DNA of 64,000 nucleotides from Telmatactis stephensoni (Eukaryota; Cnidaria; Anthozoa; Actiniaria; Isophelliidae): positions 62,001 through 126,000 of the forward strand of contig JALIZF010001843.1 of the NCBI GenBank assembly GCA_029948255.1. Reading direction: 5' to 3'. The notes beneath the pieces were generated by a model. It searched no databases. It was not told the origin of the DNA and saw nothing but the letters and a program-made list of their open reading frames with translations. Below, one piece after another: positions 25,901 through 35,756 of this stretch. A program made the position numbers and the translations under genes. Each line of letters starts with the position of its first letter. Position 1 is the first letter of the stretch.

Positions 25901-28900
25901 ACTCCCTGCGCATTTCCCATAAGTGTTGTTGGGTTGCATGTGACGTCACGGCAGCCATCTTGGATGAACTTTAACAAAAGTTCTCATTACTATAAATTGT
26001 TTGTTCATCCAACATGGCTACCGCTTCTTTGTCTTTTGATTCCTGAAGGAATGGATGAAACCCGGCAATACCGTACTTTAGAAAGTCATGCACCATCCAA
26101 TCAAGTGCGCCGGTAACCCTTGTAATCTTGATTGACATGAAATTCAAATATTCAATTTGTTACACATTTCAGACAATCAGCCACCGTATTTTGATAAGAA
26201 TCAAACGACAACTTTCTTTGCAATTGTCGGAGAACGTCTACCGTTACAGCTTAAGGCATCTGATCCCGATAATCGTCCTATCAAATACTCTCTGATGAGT
26301 TCTACAGCTGATAGTGGCTACACCTTCACTTCTACTGGTTTACTAAAATGGGACGTCACGTCACGTGACAGCAAGGAATTTACTTTTAAAGTCACGGATG
26401 AATGTAACGCTACTGACGTCATGACTATAACAATACGCATTGTGGTGTGTCCGTGTAAAAACGGTGGCAAATGTCTACCCCACCCCTACTACCCACGGGG
26501 GTCTGGAGTGTACGCTTGTCAGTGTCGTGTGGGATTCACTGGTGATAAATGTGAAACCAACATCAATGACTGTGTTTCAGTCAACTGTGGAAATGGTAAG
26601 TTTTAACACCTTGTATATTCCTTCTTGTGCTTGAACGTAAGTTGTAAAGCTTGAGTATTCCCTTGGGAGCTCTTTGCTGAGACATTAGACGCCTTTCTTG
26701 GATTGAATTAATAAACAATATGACCAATAACATTTAACAACTTCTCCTCTATTCTCAACTTTCCCATATCCACAATGCCTTGCGTCTTGGGTGGTAGCTA
26801 GCATCACTTTGCAGACATATTGATACGCTATTTGTAAACGGGTGAGAGTTTACGCGTTCGAACGCGACGCGCATTGCAAGCCGATCGATCTAAATATACA
26901 ATCCATCTAGAGTTGCATTCACTATATTGTTACTAATGACCATGTCGTTTTTGACAGGAACATGTATCGATGGGATCAACAACTACACGTGTCGATGTGA
27001 TGTTAGCTTCAAAGGTTCTCACTGTAACCAAAAGATCTATCGCTGTACAAATGACTCGTGTTTTGCTGGCGTTAACTGCACAGAAATTCCGAATGGAATC
27101 TCGTGTGGGCCTTGTCCTGTGGGATTCTCTGGTGATGGTAAAACTTGTCAAGGTAAAGGACGCTGAAGTGTGTTTTCTTGAGAGGATTTTCTCATTTGGT
27201 ATTATCATCATCATTACAATCATACTATCATCATCATTATCATCGCCACCAAATTAAACGAAAAATACATCAATAACAATAACAACAAATTGTATATGTT
27301 CGTGCTTCATGCTCCATGATGCAAGGACGAGTCTTACATTAGTGTACATAAACTACATTTCTTAATCACATTAAATTCTTGGTCGTCATTCTGTCCTCAG
27401 TCTCCCTTAGAATTAAAGGTTGAGGACGAGACTAGCAGAGAACCCTAATGTTAGAGACTTCGCTTACATAATTTAGTAGATTCATTCCATATGGTCGCCG
27501 TCTATTGCAAACTAATCGTGTGAATCCTTAATTTTATAATTGGTTATCGCATTTACAAAATATGGTTAGGGGAGCTGATAAAAAGTGGGGGCCGAAAATT
27601 TTGGTGTGTAAAGCAAGGATTGTTTGAAAATAGAGAGATTAGTTTAATGGGTATGTGATATTCAACCAAGGGTAGGCTCAGATTTCAGCCGTCAGGGGGA
27701 TGAGTATCGCGGGCGCACGAATCCTTAGCCTCACTCAGGTTAGCGGCTGAAATCTGGGCCTAACCAAGGCTTTGATGCGATAAGTATGGTCCTCAAAATT
27801 TATCGATAAAGAATAAGTTCTCAACAGTTTCCTCCCTCCCCTCCCCCCTCGACATTTTTTGGTGAATGCTTCCTAATCACCTTTCGAACAACTGGGCACA
27901 TGCACAAGAAAGGGAAAATTTAAGATTACATTTATGATGATTTTTAGCTCCAACTACAACACGAATTCCAACTACAACAGTAGCAACTAAAGGTTAGTTG
28001 AATGTATGACAGGTGACATGTTTCATCTTCCCATTAATTCCTGCTGGTGTGCAATAGTGCAATAATGTATATGAGTTCAAAACGGACATACTGTTTTCCA
28101 GAGTCTGTCACCAACAATAGCACACTTATGTATCGACCTCACTGAATCGATAAATGTCTCCTACAGGTCTCGTTACACCTTTACGTATTTCCTAGACTGA
28201 TCCCATAAGTCTGTTCGCTCATTGGACTAGCTTCCTGTCGTAATCGCTCACACATCGTTGCTAGGATACAAAGGAGCGACGACTACGACTGATGGAATCA
28301 GTCTACGTATTTCTCTTTTAATTTTATCTTTCTTTTTATTTGATATTTTGTAGTGACAATTTTGATACATAACTAAGAACTAACATCTGTTATTATTCAT
28401 CGATCCAAAGGCGTTCAGTGTACTGGTTTCAATATTTATGCATATTTTTCACAATGTTTTAGTGACAACAGTGAAAAGCGAAGAGTCAACACGAAGTCAA
28501 CCTACTACAGATGAAGAGACACAGCCTACTACTCCAGAACCTGGATACGCGACAACCCAAACACTAGAGGAATTCAGTATGTAGTCTAAACATCGGAACT
28601 ACTTCGGGTTTATCATTGAGATAGTTGACCCTTTAAATAGTGAAAGGAGATCAGTGTCTATATCCAGAAATATTAAACCATAAAGCTTTTCCATTCATGA
28701 AAAAAGCGATTATTGAATTTCAAGTTAGGAGTTAGAGACACTTTAAAGAGTTTTGCAATGTTACACATGCACACAAAATAGAAGGTGTCCGCAGTGAGAG
28801 AGTTTGATTTCTAAGTCATTATTTGATTTGAAAAGAGTGAAAAATTCGTTCTGGTTTTACAGAGATCAAGGCTGAAATTCGTGTCATTATGACATGGAAT

Positions 28901-31149
28901 AGTGTTTATGAAAACAAGAAGAGCGACGAGTATAGATTACTGGTTCAGCGAATTGAAAACGAGGTCAGTTGTTAGTTTATAGAACAAGGTATACTATACT
29001 ATTTCCTTATGGATGTGTTTGAAATATGCACAACATCTTCATTAATGAAGCTCAAAACAACAACTACAACGACAACACTATAACAGCATAAAAAATAATT
29101 TTCATCTCAATGCAAAGCTCTGTTGCTGGGTTGCATGTGACGTCACGTCGCGGCAGCCATCTTGAATGGGCTTAATTAAAGATTTCTGATTAGCGTCGCT
29201 TGTTCGTTCCTCCAACATGGCTATCGTTCTTTTATCTGTACACTCGCAGTGTTAAAACTCAACAATGTTACGACGAGATTACTCGAGATGAGAAATGATG
29301 GGAAACCTTTTAGAAGTCAGTAAAGCTTTCAATTTAGACTAAAGGGTTATTAACCGAGCGCGAGGTCTGTATGGGAAAATATCAGACCGAGGTCTTGACA
29401 GTACGGACCGAGCGCAGCGAGTCTGATATTTTCCCAGCAAACAAGGTTAATAACTTATTTATTATATGGCTTTGAGAAGTCCCGCTAAAACAATTGCCAA
29501 ACGCAAACTTTTCTTTTCATCCAGGACAGCGGTCCTGATATGGCAAAATACAGACCATGCGTTAGCCAATCAGAATTCAGGAAATTATCTAGCAATATAA
29601 TAAGAAAGAAATATTACCTCTATTATTACAATCACAATTACCAATAGACATTTATTCCATATAGCGGCCATCTTGAATTATTTTGTTCCAAAAGACATTA
29701 TGGGATGCCTAGGGGACAAGTTGATATGTATTTGTCCCCTGGGTATCCAATAATGTATTTTGGAACAATAGAATTCAAAATGGCCGCCATATCGGTAAAA
29801 ACGTCTATTGCTACCAGAATCTTTATTATCACTACTTCTCATCCCTCGACACCAACAACACCTCTACCATCAGTCATCAACAACAATAACAGCAACAACA
29901 ACAACAACAACAACAACAACAGCAACAGCAACAGCAACAGCAACAACAACAACAACAACAACAATAGCAAGAACAAAACAAACACCAAACTTGCCGTCAT
30001 GTCATCTGCTTTATCTTTATAGATCTGGGAAGCGTATAGAAATGCCGGAAACAAAAATCTTAAAAAAGTGACGGTGACGTCCTTGAGGTAATGCTGTATT
30101 ACAATCTTAATATTACTGCTTGTCGATAATTAGCTCTCCATTTTAAAAGTTTTGCACAACATCAAAGAAAAAATCGGGGCCTCAAAAATTTCCTTGTTGG
30201 TCAATTTTCGTGGTTCAGTTTAAAGGGTTCCATTCTTTTTAAATCACTAGAAAAGGCAGTATCGTTGCTGAGTTTGAACTTGTTTTCAAGACCAAGGAAA
30301 CAGATCCACTTTTACCACTCAGACAGAGTGTCAAAGATGGTAAAATGGGAACATTGTCTGTGGATTCTAAATCTCTAAAGATAATAACCAGTGGTGAAAC
30401 AGGTCAGTATGACTTAAATCACGACTTGAATAATACCAGATGAATTGTGTTTGACTTCATTGGACATGATGGCCACATATTAATAAAACGACTGTCAGAT
30501 GCATTATAGATCCCGCGGTGTCACGCTGAATTCACTGAATTCATTACTACGAGGAACCGTTGCTTTCACACAAAATTACCACGCCTTTTTTTCGTTCGAT
30601 TAATCCGGCGAGAGCTTCTTTACTGTGTCAATCGAGCGTTAGATCTTTGACAATAAAAGTGAATATCTGACCCTTTCATAATAAATTTGTAGATAGAGAT
30701 CTCTTGTTACCAGAGTCCAGATTTTGTCTTCAAGACGTTTCGGATGCAACAACAATCCTTCATTTAGTTATGTTTTGTCGTGGTCTTGGTCTTGGTCACG
30801 TAATACCATTTTGGTGGTTCACTGACCAGCAAATGTAATACAGATTTTATTCTTTGTTTTACTAGAAAAGACAAAAGACCACCGACTTGTGATCATTCTT
30901 GTACCCATCGTTGTGACTGCTACTATCATACTAATTGCCGTTATAGTCGTCATACGTAGAAGCAAAAAGCTCCACTCATACAGAGTAAGGAAGCAATCAT
31001 CATTTTGTTTATCGAGACTTCGTGAAGAGGAACCTCGACAGAAAGTCGAAATGGACGAGGTTTGGAGTGGCGAGGAAACAAAGAAGAAAACTGTGGAAAA
31101 TGACTACGATGTTGTGACAAGTTCCAACGTCAATCCTGGTTTTCAGTGA
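13910..31149 (+). CDS. VWDE-like: VWDE-like modular transmembrane protein (24 exons)
   Basis: Exons: 13910-13982, 15005-15373, 16787-17161, 17573-17626, 18006-18274, 18550-18645, 19063-19398, 20267-20340, 20733-20796, 20886-21110, 21553-21737, 22215-22683, 23164-23423, 24818-24932, 25227-25484, 25677-25791, 26173-26595, 26958-27152, 27948-27992, 28463-28576, 28863-28963, 30023-30087, 30251-30402, 30866-31149. The sum is 4716 nt (1571 residues), and phases agree at every junction. The order is signal peptide, two D8C, VWDE N-terminal region, VWD, furin sites, EGF, IPT-like, cadherin-like, EGFs, Thr-rich stalk, SEA, membrane helix, tail. The middle block matches the vertebrate VWDE layout as I recall it ([39 protein letters not shown]). 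The SEA and membrane end is not part of VWDE as I know it. It is probably a cell-surface or shed adhesion protein. Confidence 0.85.
14289..14490 (+). mobile_element. tRNA-derived SINE, + orientation
   Basis: TGGCACAGTTGGTTAGTGCG (A box type) and GAGTTCGATCCC (B box) stand about 35 bp apart, as in pol III promoters. The body runs on to ACGGAGCACTGATGGAGAG. It lacks a proper acceptor-stem fold, so it is not called as a tRNA gene. Confidence 0.6.
15005..15373 (+). CDS. VWDE-like: VWDE-like exon 2: first D8C domain
   Basis: One phase 1-1 exon encodes about 123 residues with the D8C pattern shared by uromodulin, GP2 and [57 protein letters not shown]. It is disulfide-rich and extracellular. It is flanked by an inverted pair of tRNA-derived SINEs. 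Confidence 0.85.
15468..15657 (-). mobile_element. tRNA-derived SINE, - orientation
   Basis: Reverse-complement copy of the SINE at 14289: TGGGATCGA-like B box, TTAGTGCGCGGCC, and the body TCCATCAGTGCTCCGTTTTA. The two copies face each other across D8C exon 2. Confidence 0.6.
15658..16786. other. Intron 2 of the VWDE-like gene
   Basis: 15680-15830 carries an inverted pair of AGAGGGATTCCACGGCAGCC-like arms, a small palindrome. The rest is AT-rich without coding signal until the open frame that begins at 16621. Confidence 0.4.
16787..17161 (+). CDS. VWDE-like: VWDE-like exon 3: second D8C domain
   Basis: Also phase 1-1, with [38 protein letters not shown] and CPRAYCAG. It is a divergent tandem copy of exon 2. 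The acceptor CAACCAG|AT follows a pyrimidine-rich tract. The same frame is open upstream through a hydrophobic run (see findings). Confidence 0.8.
17573..19398 (+). CDS. VWDE-like: VWDE-like exons 4-7: region between D8C and VWD
   Basis: Exon 4 (18 residues, CPKGQNG..PNC) resembles the short Cys linker after D8C modules. Exons 5-7 encode about 234 residues with paired cysteines and beta-rich character ([37 protein letters not shown]). They match the VWDE segment upstream of the VWD domain. Introns here hold an MITE-end fragment at 18.4 kb and pyrimidine-rich DNA. Confidence 0.75.
20267..21737 (+). CDS. VWDE-like: VWDE-like exons 8-11: von Willebrand type D domain
   Basis: Exon 8 opens with [15 protein letters not shown], the VWD start motif. 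Exon 9 gives [16 protein letters not shown]. Exon 10 has [11 protein letters not shown] and a beta-strand core. Exon 11 ends with [15 protein letters not shown], the VWD CGxC signature. The domain is about 180 residues on four exons. The exon 9 donor (GAG|GTTAAT) is weak. The intron before exon 11 is a long CT-rich tract. Confidence 0.85.
20400..20600 (+). mobile_element. tRNA-like SINE
   Basis: ATGGTCGAGTGGTCAGACC (A box) and GGGTTTCGAGTCCCG (B box) followed by an unrelated body. It lies in intron 8 of the VWDE-like gene. Confidence 0.5.
21149..21470 (+). repeat. CT-rich simple repeat
   Basis: About 320 bp of TTCTC/TCTTC-rich pyrimidine DNA upstream of exon 11. The translated frames here are artefacts. 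Confidence 0.8.
22215..22683 (+). CDS. VWDE-like: VWDE-like exon 12: post-VWD region with two furin-type sites
   Basis: Encodes about 156 residues. [11 protein letters not shown] (basic run 22408-22419) and RIRVRRAAV (22519-22542) both fit the furin pattern R-x-K/R-R. They bracket 39 residues rich in Asp (DDDD runs). After that come cysteines and the VWDE helical region. Confidence 0.85.
22830..23110 (+). mobile_element. Possible SINE fragment
   Basis: GGCTCGAATCCCG looks like a B box, but no convincing A box is present. It lies in intron 12. Confidence 0.25.
23164..23423 (+). CDS. VWDE-like: VWDE-like exon 13: helical segment and EGF-like module
   Basis: After an amphipathic stretch with one cysteine comes an EGF of the tenascin type: [25 protein letters not shown]. 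It ends in phase 2, joining exon 14 as [10 protein letters not shown]. Confidence 0.85.
23480..23720. mobile_element. MITE in intron 13
   Basis: CAAGCGTCAAGGCAAG and AATGAATGCTGGTTTTG are inverted at the right as CAAAACCAGCATTCATTT and TTGGCTTAACGCTTG. Confidence 0.55.
23780..24275. mobile_element. Mixed MITE fragments in intron 13
   Basis: The stretch begins with GACGCGCGCTCTGATTGGAC. An inverted pair AAATAGATTCCAT / ATGGAATCTATTT spans 23912-24095. 24126-24275 is an incomplete, reversed copy of the element at 50051-50240 (GATTTGCATGATGGCGTC, CTACCAGAATGCTTT). Confidence 0.5.
24276..24817. other. Rest of intron 13
   Basis: No coding signal, except that a reading frame from 24673 runs into exon 14 in the wrong frame. 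No repeat was recognised. Confidence 0.35.
24818..25484 (+). CDS. VWDE-like: VWDE-like exons 14-15: IPT/Ig-like region
   Basis: Exon 14 encodes LCDLQKRPC and [13 protein letters not shown]. Exon 15 continues directly with [17 protein letters not shown] and WISISNDG, closing with YDSVCMAC. This corresponds to the beta-sandwich of VWDE. An AG at 24976 between them was considered and not used. Confidence 0.8.
25677..27152 (+). CDS. VWDE-like: VWDE-like exons 16-18: Cys module, cadherin-like domain, EGFs
   Basis: Exon 16 is a small Cys module ([16 protein letters not shown]). Exon 17 opens with DNQPPYF and runs through a cadherin-like fold ([16 protein letters not shown]), then an EGF ([17 protein letters not shown]) and the start of a Ca-binding-type EGF. 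Exon 18 completes that EGF ([14 protein letters not shown]) and adds a [12 protein letters not shown] module. Confidence 0.85.
25915..26110. repeat. Repeat with GGGTTGCATGTGACGTCACG
   Basis: Shares the GCATGTGACGTCACG, GGCAGCCATCTTG and TCCAACATGGCTA boxes with 29123-29240, in the same direction. It lies between exons 16 and 17. Confidence 0.5.
27153..27947. other. Intron 18 of the VWDE-like gene
   Basis: Contains an ATCATC-rich patch (27200-27250) and an inverted pair around 27660-27770 (AACCAAGG..GGCTCAGATTTCAGCC and GGCTGAAATCTGGGCC). No coding signal. Confidence 0.4.
27948..28576 (+). CDS. VWDE-like: VWDE-like exons 19-20: Thr/Pro-rich stalk
   Basis: Exons of 45 and 114 nt, both phase 1-1. 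They encode [10 protein letters not shown] and [15 protein letters not shown], a mucin-like O-glycosylation spacer before the SEA domain. Small symmetric exons of this type can be skipped without a frameshift. Confidence 0.7.
28863..30402 (+). CDS. VWDE-like: VWDE-like exons 21-23: SEA domain
   Basis: [30 protein letters not shown], then [25 protein letters not shown] and the closing strands, about 106 residues in all. The GSIVA turn sits where many SEA domains self-cleave (GSVVV). Intron 21 contains two MITE palindromes and a CAA/CAG repeat. Confidence 0.75.
29349..29460. mobile_element. Short palindromic element (GGTCTGTA..TCAGACC type)
   Basis: AAATATCAGACCGAGGTC and GAGTCTGATATTTTCCC are inverted around a CGG-rich centre. 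The same design, with different flanks, occurs at 48935-49080. Confidence 0.5.
29650..29797. mobile_element. MITE with GCGGCCATCTTGAATT ends
   Basis: CCATATAGCGGCCATCTTGA and TTGTTCCAAAA are inverted as TTTTGGAACAATA and CAAAATGGCCGCCATATCGG. The centre is GGGGACAAG..TTGTCCCC. Confidence 0.6.
29877..29975 (+). repeat. CAA/CAG microsatellite
   Basis: About 95 bp of AACAACAAC with AGCAAC units in intron 21, 50 bp before exon 22. Translated frames here are artefacts. Confidence 0.85.
30866..31149 (+). CDS. VWDE-like: VWDE-like exon 24: membrane helix and cytoplasmic tail
   Basis: A 23-residue hydrophobic helix ([10 protein letters not shown] to IAVIVVI) is followed by RRSKK and a charged tail of about 64 residues with NDYDVV (YxxPhi sorting or SH2-type) and the end NPGFQ. 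The stop is TGA at 31147-31149. Confidence 0.85.
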
Positions 31150-32060
31150 TTATCTTCAATTATTTCGCCCTGACCGTGGTCCATGAAGTTTTTCTCGTTT
31201 TTTAGTGTTGTCAATGTTTGTTCGGGTCTCATAACCACGACATTGACACAAGACGTTTATTTACGACTAGTGGGAACGTTGATTTACAGTTGAGGACACT
31301 AGACGACTCCAATTTGCCTCCTCCGCGAACCTTCGCAGATAACTCATCAGACGCTCTTAGTTCTCTATCATAAGTATCCCATTCGTCCTCTTCCTTCTAT
31401 TACCACACAACATTGACGTCCCATGTACTATATATATTCATTGGGGCTATAGCTCGGGTAGGACAAAACGTTGACAACTCTAATAAACGAGAATAGTCAA
31501 TGTGACCATGGTATGTACGCTTTATACAACGAAACATCGTTTATCATGCACGATTTTTGTAGGATTAGAGCGCTGGGTTTGCTTGTAGAATAGATAACCC
31601 TACTGAAACATCGGATACTTTTGTAACGGATGCTTCTCTTGGATTCTCTTGACATTTTTGCATTCTCTATAGAATCAATAATATTCGTGTGTATTGTTTC
31701 GAGCATGACCAGGAATCGCTACACTAGCTGTATCGTTACATCGTATATTATGCCTTATTTTTGTTGGATTAGAGCGCTGGGTTTGCTTGTAGAATAGATA
31801 GCCCTAAACATCGGATACTTTTGTATTGGATGCTTCTCTTGGATTCTCTTGATATTTTTGCATTCACTATATAATCAATGCTAATGTGTATTCTTATTCA
31901 TGTGTTCATGTGTTCATGTGTATTATTTAGAGCATGGCCAGGAATTGCTACACTAGCTGTTGTGCTTAACTTGAGCCAGTATCGTTGTTAGTAGGACCAA
32001 TTGCTGACTGCTTAAAGATGTATGATGACTATCATAATCATCAATAAAATCTCTACATAT
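31150..32060 (+). repeat. 3' UTR of the VWDE-like gene with a 200-bp tandem duplication
   Basis: 31529-31735 and 31738-31963 are two similar copies. They share GGATTAGAGCGCTGGGTTTG, CATCGGATACTTTTG and CTACACTAGCTG, with an extra short TGTTCATG repeat in copy 2. AATAAA at 32043-32048 is the likely poly(A) signal. Confidence 0.6.
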
Positions 32061-32295
32061 ACAGCGTTGTGCATAAATAAGTAGAGCTGCCCTCTTACGA
32101 GAAACGTTCTTTTAAGCCGAAAATGGAGTGAAAGTCAAATTTAATACGGCAAAATTAAATTGTTTGAAAATCGTGGAATGTTTTATGGCATGAATGAAAT
32201 ATCACTGGACCTTTCGAGCATATAACTAACAAAAAACTCACTTACTTAATTCAAAAATCGTTGTCGCAAGTCAAGCAACTGAACATGCGTTTACC

Positions 32296-33360
32296 AACTA
32301 CTAAATCTAATTTCCTGTTAACATCACATTTAGTCTAGTGAAAGCGAAACTATACGTTGGTCTTATGCTTAGGAAACAGCTAGAAACTCAAAGCAAATCC
32401 TAACAAATCAAAACATTCAAGGTTACAACACTAAATATGCTTATAATTAAACTAGCAAAATTACTCAAAAATTCATAGGTTAATAAATACGTCAGTTACC
32501 GTAAATCTGTAGCGTAACACCTGGCCTCAATGCGCTTACCGTATTTCCTCGAAGGAAAGGCCTACTCCAGCACAAGTTGCCTTAAAACGTCGTAAAACGC
32601 CTTAAAACGACTTAAAATGCCTTAAGATACTCAATGTAGCCTAAAGTAGCCTTAGATTAATTTCAGTTAATTCAGCTCTTTAGTAAGTTGCCTTAAAACG
32701 CATAAAAACGCCGTAAAACGCCTTAAAATATTACGCAAACTTCTCAATATTTTCTTAAAACGCCTTAGAACGCCTCGAATTGCATTAAGTTGCGGTAAAA
32801 ATCGGCGACTTAATGACCCGGTACAGGCCTGAAGAAACACATACCTTCGAAACAACGCACACTCTAAAATAGAAATTTGTAACTGACATGGCACGAGTTG
32901 GAGAAATTCACGAGTGACGTTTAGTAAAAATATGCTTACATGTAAACATAAAAGAACACAAACAGGAAATGTCTGCCAAGCTAGCACTTTGCTAACAAAA
33001 TAATCGTAATATTCACCACATATCAATGAGTTGAACCAGTTGCGACTTGATAGCATTTTTATTTCTTTTAGAAACGGATGGTTTGGCATTCTACCAGAAA
33101 ATATTGCGTTTTTCACACACTTTTTAAAACGTTTGATGCTCAGTCCCATGCGCTTTAGTCTAATTTAAGTGTTGACGTAATGTCTGGGACTTCCCCACCC
33201 CCCACTGCGCCGGAATACTAAAAGTTTTCAAAGGTCCTACCAAGAACCACACATTCAAGGAAGCATCAAAGCATTTCTGTCTAGCGAAAGATTATCTCTT
33301 TACTCACTACTTAAACGATGGCAGGTAAGTTTGGTCCATTACCTTTTTCAGTAATGAGTT
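32296..33360 (+). repeat. Duplicated promoter block, copy a
   Basis: Closely matches 57985-58430 plus 59965-60330 and, over about 200 bp, 43324-43570. A stretch at 32575-32790 is made of repeated CCTTAAAACG-type units and is missing from copy c. A long minus-strand reading frame here is repeat-derived and was not called as a gene. Confidence 0.7.
33173..33196 (+). promoter_or_regulatory. kB-like site and ATF/CRE-like motif, promoter copy a
   Basis: TGACGTAA at 33173-33180 and GGGACTTCCCC at 33186-33196, 122 bp before exon 1a. The core fits the Rel/NF-kB consensus GGGRNNYYCC. Confidence 0.55.
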
Positions 33361-33734
33361 TGAAACTCATTAACTCAAAGTATGTTAAAGCTTCTTAAGA
33401 ATCCTAGTCAGTCCTTCCTTTGGTCAGTATTGTTTACGTTAGTTTGAAAGTTACGTAGTTATCAATATTTAGTTTACATGTAAAATTCTACATTTACTTG
33501 GCAAAATCAGCCGATCGAAAAGGATACTTTAGATATGTCTAGTATTTTTCTAGCCGATAAACTGGCGGCTGGCTAGCTAGGACTGGACTCCGGGTTTATA
33601 TGGCCAGTTAAGTTTTGTGGGTCTAACCACGGCACTCTTTTAAAGAAATAATCGAATTCATCTATTGTTGATAACAAACAGCTAATACAGAATTACATTT
33701 ACAGATAGTAAGCCCGCAAGAAAATATTCGCCAG
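33318..33734 (+). CDS. Orphan or alternative first exons (1a, 2a) of a death-domain gene
   Basis: Exon 1a 33318-33324 (ATG GCA G) and exon 2a 33705-33734 encode M-A-D-S-K-P-A-R-K-Y-S-P in phase 1. They are nearly identical in layout and sequence to 60265-60271 and 60861-60890 of the right-hand gene. No death-domain exon lies between here and the next promoter at 43.56 kb. They may therefore splice to 52488 as an alternative start, or be the head of a gene whose body was lost. Confidence 0.5.
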
Positions 33735-33884
33735 GTCAGTGTACATGAATTATATTAACTTAAATTTAACTTAAATCAGTGAGTGTACTTTGAATGACTA
33801 GGCATAAATCGAACCACAGGCTTACCAATCTCTGCATGAGTGGAGGGAGTAGTGTGGGCTTCCTGTGTTATCTGAATGACCGTT

Positions 33885-34592
33885 AATTACTCGTGCCCAG
33901 GCCTTTAGGCCGGGAACGAGTTATAAACTGCAAATGTTTTTTTTTTTTTCCTATGTTCGTCCTCAGCTACTTCTGATTGGTTAAGAACGTAAAAACAATG
34001 CCCTTCATTCATCACCTTTGAGCGACTGCGAACGCAAGTCAGGAACTTTAGGAATGCAAGATGGCCGACTACAAAGAAAATAGCTTTCAGAGAGAGGCTT
34101 TTCCTGCACTAAAACAATGTAATTTGGAGCTTTCAATTCGAGAGATACCTAGAAACGTATAAGAGCTTCAGAATGGGCTGTTATTTTGAGCTTCATCTCC
34201 AATACTTTGACCAAATATTGAACTCTAAATGACCTAAATGGAGTACTTGAAATGAAGCGGCTCGCGATAAAGACTATTTCCTATGAGCTGGGAATCTACG
34301 AATTTTTCATCCTACACGTTGCCAAACGAACATACATAGAAGCAAGTCAATTGTATTCCTCATTCAAGCATTCAAGAGATCTTGAGAGGTTTTTGTACTG
34401 AAATTTATAAATATCGGAATTTTGGCACGGTAGGTTCCATTTGACCTTGTTGGTCACGTAACGTCTTGTATTCATAGTATAAAACATCCGAAACATGAAC
34501 GAACAAATACACGATTTGTTATTGTGTCAAAAACGCCGTTGTAGAAGTCTTAACAGCAAACAATTGAGATGCATAGTGAAATAAATAAATAA
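33885..34592. mobile_element. Mobile-element copy related to 51200-52165
   Basis: Shares CTCGTGCCCAGGCCTTTAGG, ATGGCCGACTACAAAGAAAA, TTCAGAATGGGCTGTTATTT and the same order of blocks with the copy at 51.2 kb. No coding frame. Confidence 0.55.
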
Positions 34593-34980
34593 ATAGACTA
34601 GCCATTTCTAATAGAAAGTGAAATGCTGCGAGCAGAAAACAGCTGGTGTATCCACGTTAGCAGAACTGTTCCCCTAAAACTCACGAAAGTACACCGCTTT
34701 GTCTGATATATCAAATCTCCTGTGCGTTGTGTGACCAACACTGCTAGTTGACCTTCAGTATTGAACTACAGAACATAATTTTCCAGGTTCAGTGTCGGAC
34801 ACACACAGTTCAAAATATTTAGCACTTTGAGTAAATTAAAGCAATTTTTCAAACAATCACAAACGGCTAGCGTTGGCAATGATTATAAAACTAACTGGTC
34901 CTATTAAACTACTGACTACGACAACACAGGTTTTAGAAATGTACAAGTACATTTTATTTTATTTTATTTTATTTTTTTAG

Positions 34981-35611
34981 CCGTCGAAATCAGCAAGAAA
35001 TATTGGTGTAATCTTTGATTCGACAATGTCAATGGTATCCCATGTTAATTCCATCTGTAAAACTGCCTTTTACCATCTCCGAAACATTGCCAAAGTTAGA
35101 AAATTTCTGTCTCTTCAAACTACTGAAAGACTGGTTCATGGTTTTATCACTTCTAAGATCGATTGTTTTAACTGTCTTCTTTTTGGTCTTCCAAGTCAAC
35201 AAATTTCAAAACTCCAGTCAGTTCAAAATGCTGCTGCACGTCTAATAACTCTATCACGCAAACACTGTCACATTACTCCTATCTTAATTCAACTACACTG
35301 GCTTCCTGTTGCTGATCGAATAAAATTCAAGATTCTTTTGATAACCTTTAAAGCCCTCTACGACCTGGCTCCTTCCTATATATCTGACCTGATTTCCCTC
35401 TACAAACCTACAAGAAATCTGCGCTCTTCTACTGATGTTCAACTTGTTCGTAAAAACTCTCGTGTTAAGTCATATGGTGGTCGTTCGTTCTGTGTGTGTG
35501 CCCCTGAACTTTGGAACTCTCTTCCGTCTTATATAAGGACTACAACTTCTCTGGCATTGTTCAAGTCTTCACTGAAAACTCATCTTTTCAAATTAGCTTA
35601 TAATTTGAAAT

Positions 35612-35651
<40 letters not shown>

Positions 35652-35715
35652 CTCCCATGCGCCTAGAGCATATTTGTATAGGCGCAATATAAATGCATTA
35701 TATTATTATTATTAT
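34981..35715 (+). mobile_element. LINE (CR1/L2-like) 3' fragment
   Basis: 35026-35613 encodes about 195 residues of RT C-terminus: NAAARLI, HWLPVADRIKFKI, LTFKALYDLAPSYISDL and LWNSLPSYIRTTTSLALFK. A poly-T run (35615-35651) and the tail GCGCAATATAAATGCATTAT with (ATT)n follow. The 5' part is missing. Confidence 0.8.
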
Positions 35716-35756
35716 TATTCACTGAAATATATTGCTTTTTCAAACAATCACAAACA

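Noticed and set aside
29839..30071. Poly-Thr, poly-Asn and poly-Leu frames
   Set aside because: Translations of the CAA/CAG microsatellite in an intron.
32667..33149. 160-codon minus-strand reading frame
   Set aside because: It lies over the duplicated promoter block and a CCTTAAAACG-type repeat, has no similarity I recognise and no splice or start context. Its other copies are broken.
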